60,000 nucleotides of DNA from Bugula neritina. Taxonomy: Eukaryota; Bryozoa; Gymnolaemata; Cheilostomatida; Bugulidae. Within the stretch, counting starts at the first letter, position 1; the number at the start of each line of letters is the position of its first letter. Shown here piece after piece: positions 32,301 to 42,700 of the stretch. The notes under the pieces were generated by a model. It did no database searches. It had not been told where the DNA came from and worked only from the letters and a program-made list of their open reading frames with translations. Both the position numbers and the translations under genes were made by a program. Location of the stretch: positions 16,793,581-16,853,580 of the forward strand of contig OZ037767.1 in NCBI GenBank assembly GCA_964035545.1, given 5' to 3'.

Positions 32301-34777
32301 ATATACTGTCTAGTTACTAGTACATACTATCTAGTTACTAGTACATACTATCTAGTTACTAGTATATACTATCTAGTTACTAGTACATACTATCTAGTTA
32401 CTAGTATATACTATCTAGTTACTAGTATATAATATCTAGTTACTAGTATATACTGTCTAGTTACTAGTATATACTATCTAGTTACTAGTATATACTATCT
32501 AGTTACTAGTATATACTATATAGTTACTAGTATATACTGTCTAGTTACTAGTATATACTGTCTAGTTACTAGTATATACTGTCTAGTTACTAGTATATAC
32601 TGTCTAGTTACTAGTATATACTATCTAGTTACTAGTATATACTGTCTAGTTACTAGTATATACTGTCTAGTTACTAGTATATACTATCTAGTTACTAGTA
32701 TATAGTATATACTGTCTAGTTACTAGTATATACTGTCTAGTTACTAGTATATACTGTCTAGTTACTAGTACATACTATCTAGTTACTAGTATATACTGTA
32801 TAGTTACTAGTATATACTGTATAGTTACTAGTATATACTATATAGTTACTAGTATATACTATCTAGTTACTAGTATATACTGTATAGTTACTAGTATATA
32901 CTATATAGTTACTAGTATATACTATCTAGTTACTAGTATATACTGTCTAGTTACTAGTATATACTATATAGTTACTAGTATATACTATCTAGTTACTAGT
33001 ATATACTATCTGGTTACTAGTATATACTGTCTAGTTACTAGTATATACTATATAGTTACTAGTATATACTATCTAGTTACTAGTATATACTATCTGGTTA
33101 CTAGTATATACTATATAGTTACTAGTATATACTATCTAGTTACTAGTATATACTGTCTAGTTACTAGTATATACTATATAGTTACTAGTATATACTATCT
33201 AGTTACTAGTATATACTATCTAGTTACTAGTATATACTGTCTAGTTACTAGTATATACTATATGTGTGTGACGTCTGCAGACAGCTCCCAGGAAGACAAC
33301 TCCTCAAGTACAGACAGACTGGTGTCCCAGTATGTGTACAATGCTGACGCAGACATTCAGTCAGCCGCTGCCTCAGCATACCCTGACAGTGATTGGAGGA
33401 GTCAACTGGACGATGATGACAACGGCGTCGCCACCAGCTCTCCGAGCAAACCTCACCAAATCTCCCCAGTGGTTTCCAACACCAGTGCACACCATGTGTC
33501 AGCTGACGTTCTGGAAGGTTCCAGTGACGGGTAATTACTGAGGATAATATCACTATTCTGTGTTACATAGCAATAGCATCACTATGCAATGTACTGTAAC
33601 AGCTGGGTATTGCATCTGTTGGTTTTATGACGAATTTATTGTATCACTGTTAAGTAGTCTAGAAATTAATATTGATTTTCATAGGTTTCAAGATAGTCGT
33701 GCCAGTGCCGCAGATGGTAACCTATCGGCCAATGATTCAGCTGTGTCGATCAATGATACGTTTGATCACACTTCAGTGGCCAATAGTGTTTTGGATGGCA
33801 GTGTAGCAGTAAGTGAGGATGAAGCAGCCAATGAGGTGGCAGATGAGAGTATAGGAGCCAATCAAGTAGCAGATGAGAGTATGGGGGCCAATGAGGTAGC
33901 AGATGAGAGTATGGGAGCTGATGAGAGTGTAGAAGCCAATGAATTGGCAGACGAAAACATGCAAGCCAATGATATAGCAGATAAGAGTGTAGCAGCTAAT
34001 GAAGTAGCAAATGAGAGTGGAAGAGCCAATGAGATAGCAGATGACAGTGTAGGAGCCAATAAGGTAGCAGATGACAGTGTAGGAGCCAATGAGGTAGCAG
34101 ATGACAGTGCAGGAGCCAATGGGGTAGCAGATGACAGTGTAGGAGCCAATAAGGTAGCAGATGACAGTGTAGCAGCCAATGAGGTAGCAGATCAAAGCAT
34201 ATTGGCCAATGAGTCTATCCACGAGGTTAGCGTTGCCTCTTAAGTATCCAATAGTTCACTATTTTCATATCTATTCACTCTGATGTCATTTAGGAAGGAT
34301 TTCATGTTGAACTAATTTTAGATTGAATGGAGTGAAAATGATGACGTTTTGGTTGATGAGTCACAAAGTGAGTCTATGCTTGGAGATGATTTCGGGAATT
34401 TACATGCCGACTACACTGTGAGAGGTTAGGAGTTATAGCTACTAGTGTTGGTACTGAGTTATTACCAGTACTAGTACTAATACTAGTACTAGTACCTCTA
34501 CTATTACTACTATTGCTGCTGAGTTATTACTAGTACTACTGCTACTAGTACTAGTGTATGATAGTAGTGGAAGTGATATCTAACTGAGCTGTGCTAATGT
34601 TTAGATTCCGAAGACGAAGTCTCCTTCTCTAGTCCTGCGATGAAACGACGCAGTCGCAGGTCAACTTTTCTAATGCCTGTACCTCACAGTGATGAAGAAG
34701 GAGAGATCAATGACGAGCAAGAGATTAATGCGGATCACTCTGATGATGAACTCACGGACTACAGTGACCTCTATTAG
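20339..34777 (+). CDS. ERCC6L: ERCC6L/PICH-type SNF2 DNA translocase with five N-terminal TPR-like repeats
   Basis: The vertebrate orthologue is a DNA translocase on ultrafine anaphase bridges. Exons: 20339-20509, 20618-20737, 21116-21173, 21289-21440, 21525-21595, 21814-21953, 22049-22152, 22540-22689, 22809-22941, 23774-23928, 24884-24955, 25472-25572, 26164-26289, 26432-26609, 26892-27017, 27144-27261, 27363-27501, 27613-27718, 28092-28210, 28640-28961, 29298-29434, 29996-30100, 30204-30352, 30474-30588, 31011-31144, 33281-33530, 33685-34225, 34322-34424, 34605-34777; 4368 nt, 1455 aa. Helicase motifs: ILADDMG/LGKT (motif I, split by an intron), [10 protein letters not shown] (motif II, DEGH), [10 protein letters not shown] (III), [15 protein letters not shown] (V), DRAFRIGQQ (VI). 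ERCC6L-specific: [33 protein letters not shown]-like [23 protein letters not shown]. Five repeats with PSDKL/PSEKL cores precede the helicase. The tail is acidic, with [10 protein letters not shown] repeats, and no C-terminal TPR was seen. Confidence 0.93.
20718..20818. repeat. 21-bp repeat carrying the ERCC6L exon 2 donor
   Basis: The unit gtatctcatctctctactcag occurs about four times after the exon end ctctactcag|gtatct at 20737. Similar ctctactcag copies occur inside the exon itself (from about 20707). Confidence 0.85.
23126..23469. mobile_element. PIF/Harbinger-like MITE, 344 bp
   Basis: Terminal inverted repeats of about 60 bp: the left end begins GCCTAGGGCCACACTGTGCG and the right end finishes GCACCGTTTGGCCCTAGGC. 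They share the palindrome TTTTCGCATGCGAAAA followed by ATTGAAATCACAAGTAGC. The element is flanked by TAA on both sides (23123-23125, 23470-23472), a 3-bp TWA target duplication as in PIF/Harbinger. It has no transposase and lies in ERCC6L intron 9. Confidence 0.8.
23474..23762. repeat. Repeat of taagtaacagatg / taagtaacaagtg units
   Basis: About 22 copies of a 13-bp unit fill the intron between the Harbinger-like MITE and the ERCC6L exon at 23774. Confidence 0.85.
23929..24200. repeat. 30-bp minisatellite (gtgtgttctcattggttactctgtatgtat)
   Basis: Nine copies begin at the donor of the exon ending at 23928. Each copy starts with gtgtgt, the same six bases as the donor. Because 30 is a multiple of three, all frames stay open, giving spurious ORFs on both strands. 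Confidence 0.95.
24225..24875. repeat. 15-bp minisatellite (gctgtaatataatat)
   Basis: About 43 copies with ccgtaatataatat variants fill the intron up to the ERCC6L exon at 24884. The 180-residue minus-strand ORF here is an artefact of the 15-bp period. Confidence 0.95.
25005..25485. repeat. About 43-bp minisatellite carrying an ERCC6L 3' splice site
   Basis: About eleven copies of tatgttatag|gatctgtacactaaactctaatacaaagag. The real exon starts at 25472 with GATCTGTACACCAAACTC, so each intronic unit repeats the acceptor and the first ~17 exon bases. Confidence 0.9.
25740..26155. repeat. 20-bp (tatattatattgcattgtca) and 17-bp (tgtaatatattactcta) repeats
   Basis: Two adjacent AT-rich arrays (25740-25865 and 26035-26155) in the intron before the ERCC6L exon at 26164. 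Confidence 0.8.
26604..26875. repeat. 28-bp minisatellite carrying an ERCC6L 5' splice site
   Basis: Nine to ten copies of gtaagtgtaactctacgtgtgttactac. The exon ends AGCTAC|gtaagt at 26609, and nearly every unit repeats actac|gtaagt or a one-base variant (actat|gtaagt). Confidence 0.92.
27719..28080. repeat. About 26-bp minisatellite (gtgctataatgtcata units)
   Basis: About 14 copies fill the ERCC6L intron from the donor gtgcta at 27719 almost to the acceptor at 28091. Confidence 0.9.
28226..28497. repeat. 24-bp minisatellite (aaacataccacaatgtagactgtg)
   Basis: Eleven copies in the intron after exon 28092-28210. The 24-bp period keeps all six frames open and produces spurious ORFs. Confidence 0.95.
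28932..29240. repeat. 29-bp minisatellite seeded by ERCC6L coding sequence and donor
   Basis: The exon's last 30 bases (gtgtatgacaccttc..ctacacag, 28932-28961) match the intronic unit gtgtgtatgacacctta..ctacacag, which follows in about ten copies. Almost every copy ends in acacag|gtgtg. Confidence 0.93.
29490..30015. repeat. 32-bp minisatellite carrying an ERCC6L 3' splice site
   Basis: About 16 near-identical copies of tgcagattcatttcctgtgg plus aactgtttatac. The final copy is the exon start at 29996 (ctgcag|ATTCATTTCCTGTGGAACTGT). The intron is therefore mostly copies of acceptor plus 21 exon bases. Confidence 0.95.
30334..30432. repeat. 35-bp repeat carrying an ERCC6L 5' splice site
   Basis: The exon end TGCTTACCTGTATAGTTGTG|gttagt (to 30352) recurs twice in the intron as atgcttatatgtatagttgtg|gtgagt and as atgcttacctgtataattgtgg. 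Confidence 0.85.
30605..30985. repeat. 15-bp minisatellite (ctactagttcacctt)
   Basis: About 25 copies between the donor at 30589 and the acceptor at 31010. It gives a spurious [11 protein letters not shown] reading frame. Confidence 0.95.
31310..31390. repeat. Left fragment of a 20-bp minisatellite (tatactatctagttactag)
   Basis: About four copies of the unit that also fills 32233-33262. Confidence 0.85.
31391..32232. other. Unique 840-bp segment splitting a minisatellite in an ERCC6L intron
   Basis: Non-repetitive DNA with no ORF, TIR or poly(A) tail that I can define. The same 20-bp repeat lies on both sides, so this is either an insertion or an old spacer. Confidence 0.5.
32233..33262. 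repeat. 20-bp minisatellite (tatactatctagttactag), about 50 copies
   Basis: A very homogeneous array ending about 20 bp before the acceptor of the ERCC6L exon 33281-33530. Unit variants alternate between ctatctag, ctgtctag and ctatatag. Confidence 0.97.
33820..34215 (+). repeat. Coding minisatellite, ERCC6L acidic tail ([10 protein letters not shown])
   Basis: About 12-13 in-frame units of roughly 30 bp (gccaatgaggtagcagatgacagtgtagga) encode an Asp/Glu/Ala repeat inside the exon 33685-34225. Confidence 0.9.
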
Positions 34778-35047
34778 CCCCTCCCATCTGGGGATCAGAA
34801 TCTTCATTAAACTTCGGGCTCATATTTTGTAAAACCAGTTTGGTTTATTGTGTGGCATGGCTTAGTCCTGGAAATATTTAATATCACAATATTGCTTGCT
34901 AGTTTGTGCACTATTTTCTTATGAATTTTGACTTATATTTTGTATCCTCAGTTATCAATAGTTTCATGATGCTCAGTGAGTTTTCATTTAATAGGAAGTC
35001 TTATTTTAGATGTAATTCAACTACATTTTATTTTGGCTAACACTTGA

Positions 35048-35053
35048 AATAAA
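35048..35053 (+). terminator. Poly(A) signal AATAAA, probable ERCC6L 3' end
   Basis: AATAAA 270 bp after the stop codon. A weaker ATTAAA lies at about 34805. Confidence 0.45.
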
Positions 35054-35369
35054 TACTATTATACTTTACATCTTTTGCTCACCACTACCTTTATCTTTGT
35101 ATTTCAATTTGCAAGCCTGACAGTGATTGCAGTAACTTGCAAGGATGAAAACATTACCTGTGATATAACGTCAAGTTTCCAAAAATTATAAAGTCTCAAG
35201 TAGCTGTTGATAAAATTGATTGAAATCATACAAAGTTTATAAGTTTATAAATCTCAAAATATAAATTGAGTCTAAACTGTAAAATAAGTTCCTCTACCCA
35301 AATATAGCTCCTACTGCTTTATTTAAAAAAGTTGCTAACTTGCATCGGCTATATTTGATGGCAGTTTTT

Positions 35370-35465
35370 ACCCGACACGTGATTGGTTGGTATTCAAAAC
35401 GCAGGCCGATTGCAGAACGTTTTAAAAGCATCGAGACAAAAAACATGGCGGCCGCCATGTGAAGT
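35370..35465. promoter_or_regulatory. Promoter-like patch with E-box, inverted CCAAT and 18-bp palindrome
   Basis: cgacacgtgattggttgg contains CACGTG and inverted CCAAT. It is followed at 35443-35460 by the perfect palindrome acatggcggccgccatgt, which is two opposed YY1-like ATGGCGGC sites. It may be the TARBP1 promoter with a long 5' UTR intron, or an unrelated bidirectional start site. Confidence 0.4.
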
Positions 35466-36798
35466 GACAATGTATCATGATTCTCAGAGTCAATCAATTC
35501 ATTCGAATCCCTAGCGTTAAATACGGCTCATGATTTATAGTTATACATCTAGAACTTCTTTATTTCTCTAGTCTAATTAGCTGAAATTCTTTAATTTTAA
35601 TCTGTTGTAAAATGCCATAAAACTTAAAAGTAAGACTATCAGTATCAGTGCCAACTTTTTCACATTGACTGTTGACATTGAGTTTGACTTGAAGTTGATG
35701 CCGATTGTATCTCACCTCTTAAGTTTTAAAACTCTCTCATTCTGATTCTTATTCTGACTTTCATTTTAAAGTAGACTCCGGCTGTAGTATTACTTTTTTT
35801 GCTACTACTTCAACTTGAACTTGTATTACTATTAGTATTACTATTACTATTAGTATTACTATAGTATAAGTATAAGACTAAGTATAACATTATGATTAAC
35901 TATTACTATTGTATTAGTATTATTATTAATATTATTATAACTATAAGTTTCACTGCCTATTATCATGATTACATTTCATTATTTGTATTGCTATTACTAT
36001 TAGTATTACTATTAGTTATTATATTATATTATACTAGTACTAGTAGTAGTTATATTTCAATATTTGTATAGCAATAGTTATTATAGTTAAAGTAACATGT
36101 TGTCATTTTGATCTTGTCATTATGATTAATTTTGAATGAGTGATTGTGGTGCGAAGCTTTTGAGTGCTTCCTAAAGCATTTTGTTTTGTGATAAAATAAT
36201 ATTATAAATGTGGTAATCAGTATTATGGAATACCCTTAATGATTATATCTAATATTCATTTGTAGTTTTTAAAACTTAATTCACATTTAATTTTATTCAA
36301 AATCATTACCAAAAGGCCTACATTTTATATATAGAATAAAGCACATATGTATTTGAACATGTTCCTTCTACCAATGGTCTTATTATTTTATTCTGAATCT
36401 TATTGATAGTGATTAGATAGTTAAGTGGGCTGATATATAAATTAAAATATATATCTTTGATTTATATTGTTTATTAATATTGTAGCATCAGATAATGTTC
36501 AGTCTGAATAACAGCCTCAGTTATATTTGATGCAGTTAAACATGAGCCTGTATGGCTTTGGTAAACTCTTTGGTTAAACTCACAAGCAACTATGGTGACT
36601 TCACTATTAGTGTCAGTAGTTTAGAGTTTGATTAAGACTATCAGAAAGGTCTATTACTTTACAACAGCACCTGCATTGTGTATAATGAGTTATTCATTTC
36701 TGGCTATTCATTTTGTACTTCGTGGTCCTCTGAACCTGTACATATATTACAGCATAGAGAATGTGCAGATGGAATGTGTGATACTATAGCAGATAAAG

Positions 36799-39700
36799 AT
36801 GGCGCTGTTGGACTCGTTGGTGACTGTCTTACAGTACCAACTGAACATCAGTATGGAGTCTGAGGACTGTTCTAGTTTACAGTCGGTAATCTCTCTCATA
36901 CGAGAACACTTGAACTCATCTCGTGACGTCACACACCTGGATGAAGTTCTGAAACCCAATATCATACGTCTGCTCTCCTCTGATTGGTCAGATAGTAACT
37001 CGCGGTATAAGCTGTTACGATGCTGTCTTCCAATTTGCTCCAATAATCTAGTTGAAACCATCACTGATTGTTTATCAGCAGAGACCACGGCTGCAAGTGT
37101 GCGATTAGATTTCTATGCAATGATTCTAACTCACTGTCCTGCTGGGCAGACAACTTCCCAACTAAAAGTGAAGTTTTTACATGAGATACTGGAGCAGCTG
37201 ACAGACATTGTAGAGAGTGATGACATCAACATGGGCAAGCGGGCTGGTCGTTTGCTGCGTCTCGTATGGAGTGTTGTTGATGATGAAGCATTGTCTCGCA
37301 TTGACAGAGTTCTGTACGGGGTTGATGAGAAAGGAGTACGTTCATCTTGCACCTACCTGATACTTACCTGCATATGTGACCTACTTCTGAAAGAGAACAG
37401 GTTTATGGAAAGCTTCTGGCATTTACTTGTCGAAGTAAGTCTAGACTATTCCTAAAAACAGCAGCATATATGACATTCGTTTTGCTTTGGAAATGTCTAT
37501 ATTTGATGAGTGCTTTGGTAACTTGATTGTCCCATTTTACTTTGACTTGTAAGACGTTTTCAATACGGCTACTGGTTCTAGTCAACATAATCATATATGA
37601 ACAGGGCATGAAGTCTAAGGAAGGAGTTGTAAGAAAACAGTGTATCTATATGGTAAAAACTGTGCTAGATGCGTATGACAAGAACCTGCTAGAAGTGTCA
37701 GGTTGTCCTCTCATGAATCTCCAAGCAGACAATAGGGAGGCGACTCTCAATGTATGGAGTCATTACATCCTGTTTATGGAATGTCTAAATGAGAAGCAGG
37801 TTTGTACTCGTAGCTTATATTCCTGTTATGTGATTGGCTGCGTCGCATTATATAATATTCTGTCTTATTGTATTATATATTCATCATGTGTTGACACATT
37901 CATCACGTGTTGATATATTCATTACGTGTTTATATATATTCATCATGTTGTAGTATCACATTGTTCAACCCAACTTTGCTAGACTGGAATACATTCTCCC
38001 AGCTGTAGGTGAAGGTCTGTTGATTTATTTATTTTGTTTTACTGTTGGGAGTTATCCTTCCAGTCATTGCCTTGGAGTACTATTACATAATTACAGCTTG
38101 CATTTTATTCAACTCTAATGTGGCTTTTAATTTTACCTTCTGATCTACAAGAATAAAAACATTACACAGCTCAGTAAACTGTGACGCCTACTGCTGTGAC
38201 GTGACGTCTGAAATGTTTCTCCCAGGTGTTATCCACATCAGATGGTTACTGGCTCTACTCACCAGACTGCTGGCTCATGATAACATGCAGGTCAAGCGTT
38301 TTGCTCTCCTCTATGTACTCAACCTGGACTATCACCTACACAGAGTCTTTCTTTCTCACCAACCTCTGGCCGTAAGTAGCTGCCTCCAGATTATAAGTAG
38401 CTAATCTTGGGCTAAAGTCTAAGTTCTTGGGCTAGGGTTCTAGAATTGTTAATGAATTCTGTAATTTACTTATTCTATTAGTTCATGATATGAATTACAA
38501 TTTAGTCTCTCAAGATAATGATTATAATTGCATAGTATATAGTGTAATAGTGTATAGTATAGAATATAGTGTAATAGTGTATAGTATATAGTGTATATTA
38601 TATAGTATAGTATATAGTGTAATAGTGTATATTATATAGTATAGAATATAGTGTAATAGTGTATATTATATAGTATAGTATATAGTGTAATAGTGTATAT
38701 TATATAGTATAGAATGTATAATAACATATAGCGTGTAGTATACACAGACTTTGTACTCAGGTTTTATCCAAGGACTTCATTGTGATGGCCAATCAGAGTG
38801 CTTTCTTCACCAGACGTCCAGATCAAACAGAGGCTGTGATACCAGAAGTATTCAGAGCTATGCAGAGCTACTTGACGTGTGTGGTATCTGCTCTGGGTGA
38901 TGACAACTGTAAGGGTAGGTAACTCCCTACTTATTCTAGTAGAGTTGGTATTGTGTGTACACATTTATACAGAACCTACTGTGTGACCACACAACTAGGC
39001 TTGTATTGTATAAACGTATAGATAATTGACTTGTAGCTGAGGTTATAATAGTTTATATTACAGATACTTCTAGTCTATTGCCCTGTTCTGTAGCTACATT
39101 CCTCAGGGGGGTTATCAACACGTTAGCCTCCTCCCCCTGGTGTCCAGTGCCCTGCATGTACTGGCTGGCCGCCATCTCCTCCCTAAACCACCCGAGTTAC
39201 AAAGGCTGCTGGGACGAGCAATCTCTGGCCGTGATTGTAGACATGATTGGGAACCACCTGCTTCTCTCTGACAGGAGAATTAGACATGCTACTTGCTACT
39301 ACCTGTTGACAGCTGTCACTAACCTATGTCAGGTATTAACACTTGCTACTACCTGTTGACAGCTGTCACTAACCTATGTCAGGTATCAACACTTTCTACT
39401 ACCTGTTGACACTAACCTATGTCAGGTATCAACACTTGCTACTATCTGTTGACAAGTTACATTTATTGGAGGAAATTATGTGGCCACTTATCATTAATTG
39501 ATTTGCTGGGTTGTGTATTAGCATAACATTATTTTCTAGCCAATGATACTTTCTCTACTAACATTATTCGTATTCTGCGTGGTTTTGTAGATTAACAGTT
39601 CCACTATTGACCTTTTCTGTATTCTACTGACTCAACTCCGAGCTGATGATATTGTGAAATATGGAAGCAAGCAGTGGGAGGCCGTCAAAGCGTCCCTCCA

Positions 39701-42700
39701 AGTAGAAATAGAAGCTGGGAATCTCAGTCTAGACAGCTTGCTGACGTCTGGTTAGTTGTTCAGATCTGTGATGTCATTCAAACCTCATTTCCTGTCACTC
39801 GCTGACTACATTGTAACTCTGGTTGTAGCGTATAAAGAGGAAATGGCCCTGCTGCTACTCCCGTTGAGCTCTGAGGCTGACACTGACCTCACCGTAGTTT
39901 CCTGGCTGTCCAGGTCATGTGGAGAGATATTGAGCACTTGTGGAGATCGAGCGTACGTCAGTCAGTCGTCGGTTGAAGAGGCGTTACGCTCTGTAACTCT
40001 GGTACACCATATCCTGTTCTCTGGTGTTTCTCACTGCAGTGACCAGAGAACTGAGGAGATGTTGAGAGGAGGTCTGGAAGAGTTGCAGACGTTCATATCT
40101 GGTGTGGCGGACAGTTCCTGTGAATATTTCCTGTCCTTGTTACAGCAGGTGAGTTTGCTCAGAAGTATTATGTATTAACTTACCTGTACATTGAATATAC
40201 ATCACTTATTGCTGTGCTCTCTGCATATATACTGTCTGCATATACTGTCTGCATATATACTCTCTGCATATACACCCTCTGCATATATACTCTCTGCACA
40301 TACTCTCTGCATATATGCTCTCTGCATATATGCTCTCTGCATATATTCTGTGACTATCTGCTATTTTATATGACATGCTGAACTTCAAAGCATCTGATAA
40401 ATATAATACACAAATGTTATCTAGCCAATGGATAACTACTGTAGGTAAATTTCTAATGTAAATAAAATTTTGTTTGTGTTTTTTGTTTCCAGAAAACAGA
40501 AGTAGCGGAGGATGTGAAAGGAACAGTTCTGGGGTTCGTTGAACTGCTGTCAGCCAATGGAAAACTTACACATCACTCTTCATTATTGGCTGATAAGATA
40601 TGTACCAGAGCATGTAGCAATATGGCTGAGACGGTAAAAAGCATTTTATTTGATTTCACTAGAACTGTGTGTTATATGATGAGTAGAGTAATATTATATG
40701 ATGAGTAGAGTAATATTATATGATGAGTAGAGTAATGTTATATGATGAGTAGAGTAATGTTATATGATGAGTAGAGTAATGTTATATGATGAGTAGAGTA
40801 ATGTTATATGATGAGTAGAGTTATGTTATATGATGAGTAGAGTAATGTTATATGATGAGTAGAGTAATGTTATATGATGAGTAGAGTAATGTTATACGAT
40901 GAGTAGAGTAATGTTATATGATGAGTAGAGTAATATTATATGATGAGTAGAGTAATATTATATGATGAGTAGAGTAATGTTATATGATGAGTAGAGTAAT
41001 GTTATATGATGAGTAGAGTAATGTTATATGATGAGTAGAGTAATGTTATATGATGAGTAGAGTTATGTTATATGATGAGTAGAGTAATGTTATATGATGA
41101 GTAGAGTAATGTTATATGATGAGTAGAGTAATGTTATATGATGAGTAGAGTAATGTTATATGATGAGTAGAGTAATGTTATATGATCAGTAGAGTAATGT
41201 TATATGATGAGTAGAGTAATATTATATGATGAGTAGAGTAATGTTATATGATCAGTAGAGTAATGTTATATGATCAGTAGAGTAATGTTATATGATGAGT
41301 AGAGTAATGTTATATGATGAGTAGAGGAATGTTATATGATGAGTAGAGTAATATTATATGATGAGTAGAGTAATGTTATATGATGAGTAGAGTAATGTTA
41401 TATGATGAGTAGAGTAATGTTATATGATGAGTAGAGTAATGTTATATGATGAGTAGAGTAATGTTATATGATGAGTAGAGTAATGTTATATGATGAGTAG
41501 AGTAATATTATATGATGAGTAGAGTAATGTTATATGATGAGTAGAGTTATGTTATATGATGAGTAAAGTAATGTTATACGATGAGTAGAGTAATGTTATA
41601 TGATGAGTAGAGTAATGTTATATGATGAGTAGAGTAATGTTATATGATCAGTAGAGTAATGTTATATGATGAGTAGAGTAATGTTATATGATGAGTAGAG
41701 TAGTGTTATATGATCAGTAGAGTAATGGCCGGATTTGTGTTCTCTCTAATAGAGTGATTTAGAGTGGAGACTGTTGAACACAGTGATGTCTTCATCTACT
41801 TTACCTTCCCACTTATACAACCAGCTTTACCTCTCCTTTGTGAATTCTGATGTTTCTCCTAACTACAGGTAATAATATACTTGACCTCTACACATAATAT
41901 ACTTGACCTCTACACATACACCGGCTTTCCATGTACCGATCTCAGATCGATCTCAGGGAGATTGATCCATGGAAAGACGTCAAAGATCGATCTCAGTCGT
42001 TCTGAGCTGGTCGGTCTGTAGAGCTCGAACTCAGATCGATCTCAAGGCAATAAGACCATGGAAAGACGAAAGATCGATCCGAGAAGTAGAAAAATGACTG
42101 CTCGCTAAAATGTTGTCTGCTAATGAAAATGATAACTTATTGTTAATTACTAAGCAAAGTACTTAATAATTAAGATAGCCATTTTTTCAAGTGCCAAAAC
42201 TTTGACTTTTAGTAAAATGATTAAGAAAACTTAATTATGTAAAATTATAGACGGTAGAAGATACAAAAAGTGAGAGCATTTAAATTGAATTTAAACGGCT
42301 AGTATAACGCACTGTCATTAGTTATTTGCTGCGTAATCGTGAGCCTAATAGTCACGTAAGTTTATTAATAAGCTCCACAACAGCTATTAATTTTATATAA
42401 GCTGTCAAGCTAAAATATTAAAATCAATTATCTCAAATTGGCCAAGTTACTTCATATTAAAAACTTTACTGCGTAGAGTTTATAGCTGACGTTAAATTTT
42501 AGACTACGAAAATTTTGTTTTTCAACAGCAGTAGCTTTTATCGCTCAGGTGGGCGAAAAAAATATACTGTTAAAGTAGTCTTCACCTAAGAGGAGGCAAC
42601 TCCGAGAGATCGATCTGACACTCTCATGGAAAAATGATCGATCTGAGCACATTGCTTAGATCGATCTCGCTGAGATCGATCTGAGATCGGTACATGGAAA

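Larger units (their letters stand above)
34778..36798. other. Intergenic region ERCC6L-TARBP1
   Basis: Tandem same-strand genes. It has poly(A) signals near its left end, a GC-rich palindromic patch at 35370-35465, and ACT/AGT low-complexity DNA at 35815-36060. No protein gene was recognised. Confidence 0.6.

Noticed and set aside
33773-34222. Minus-strand ORFs rich in ICYLIG or [10 protein letters not shown]
   Set aside because: They are antisense of the coding repeat in ERCC6L.
35294-35497. 67-residue minus-strand ORF near the palindrome
   Set aside because: No family resemblance; more likely chance in a promoter-like patch.
39751-39828. Reading the ORF from 39756 as part of the TARBP1 exon
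   Set aside because: An upstream stop and phase 1 of the preceding exon fit only the acceptor at 39828, which gives a continuous frame.
28226-41727. CRISPR-like repeat arrays
   Set aside because: The repeats are contiguous, with no unique spacers, in a eukaryotic gene context.
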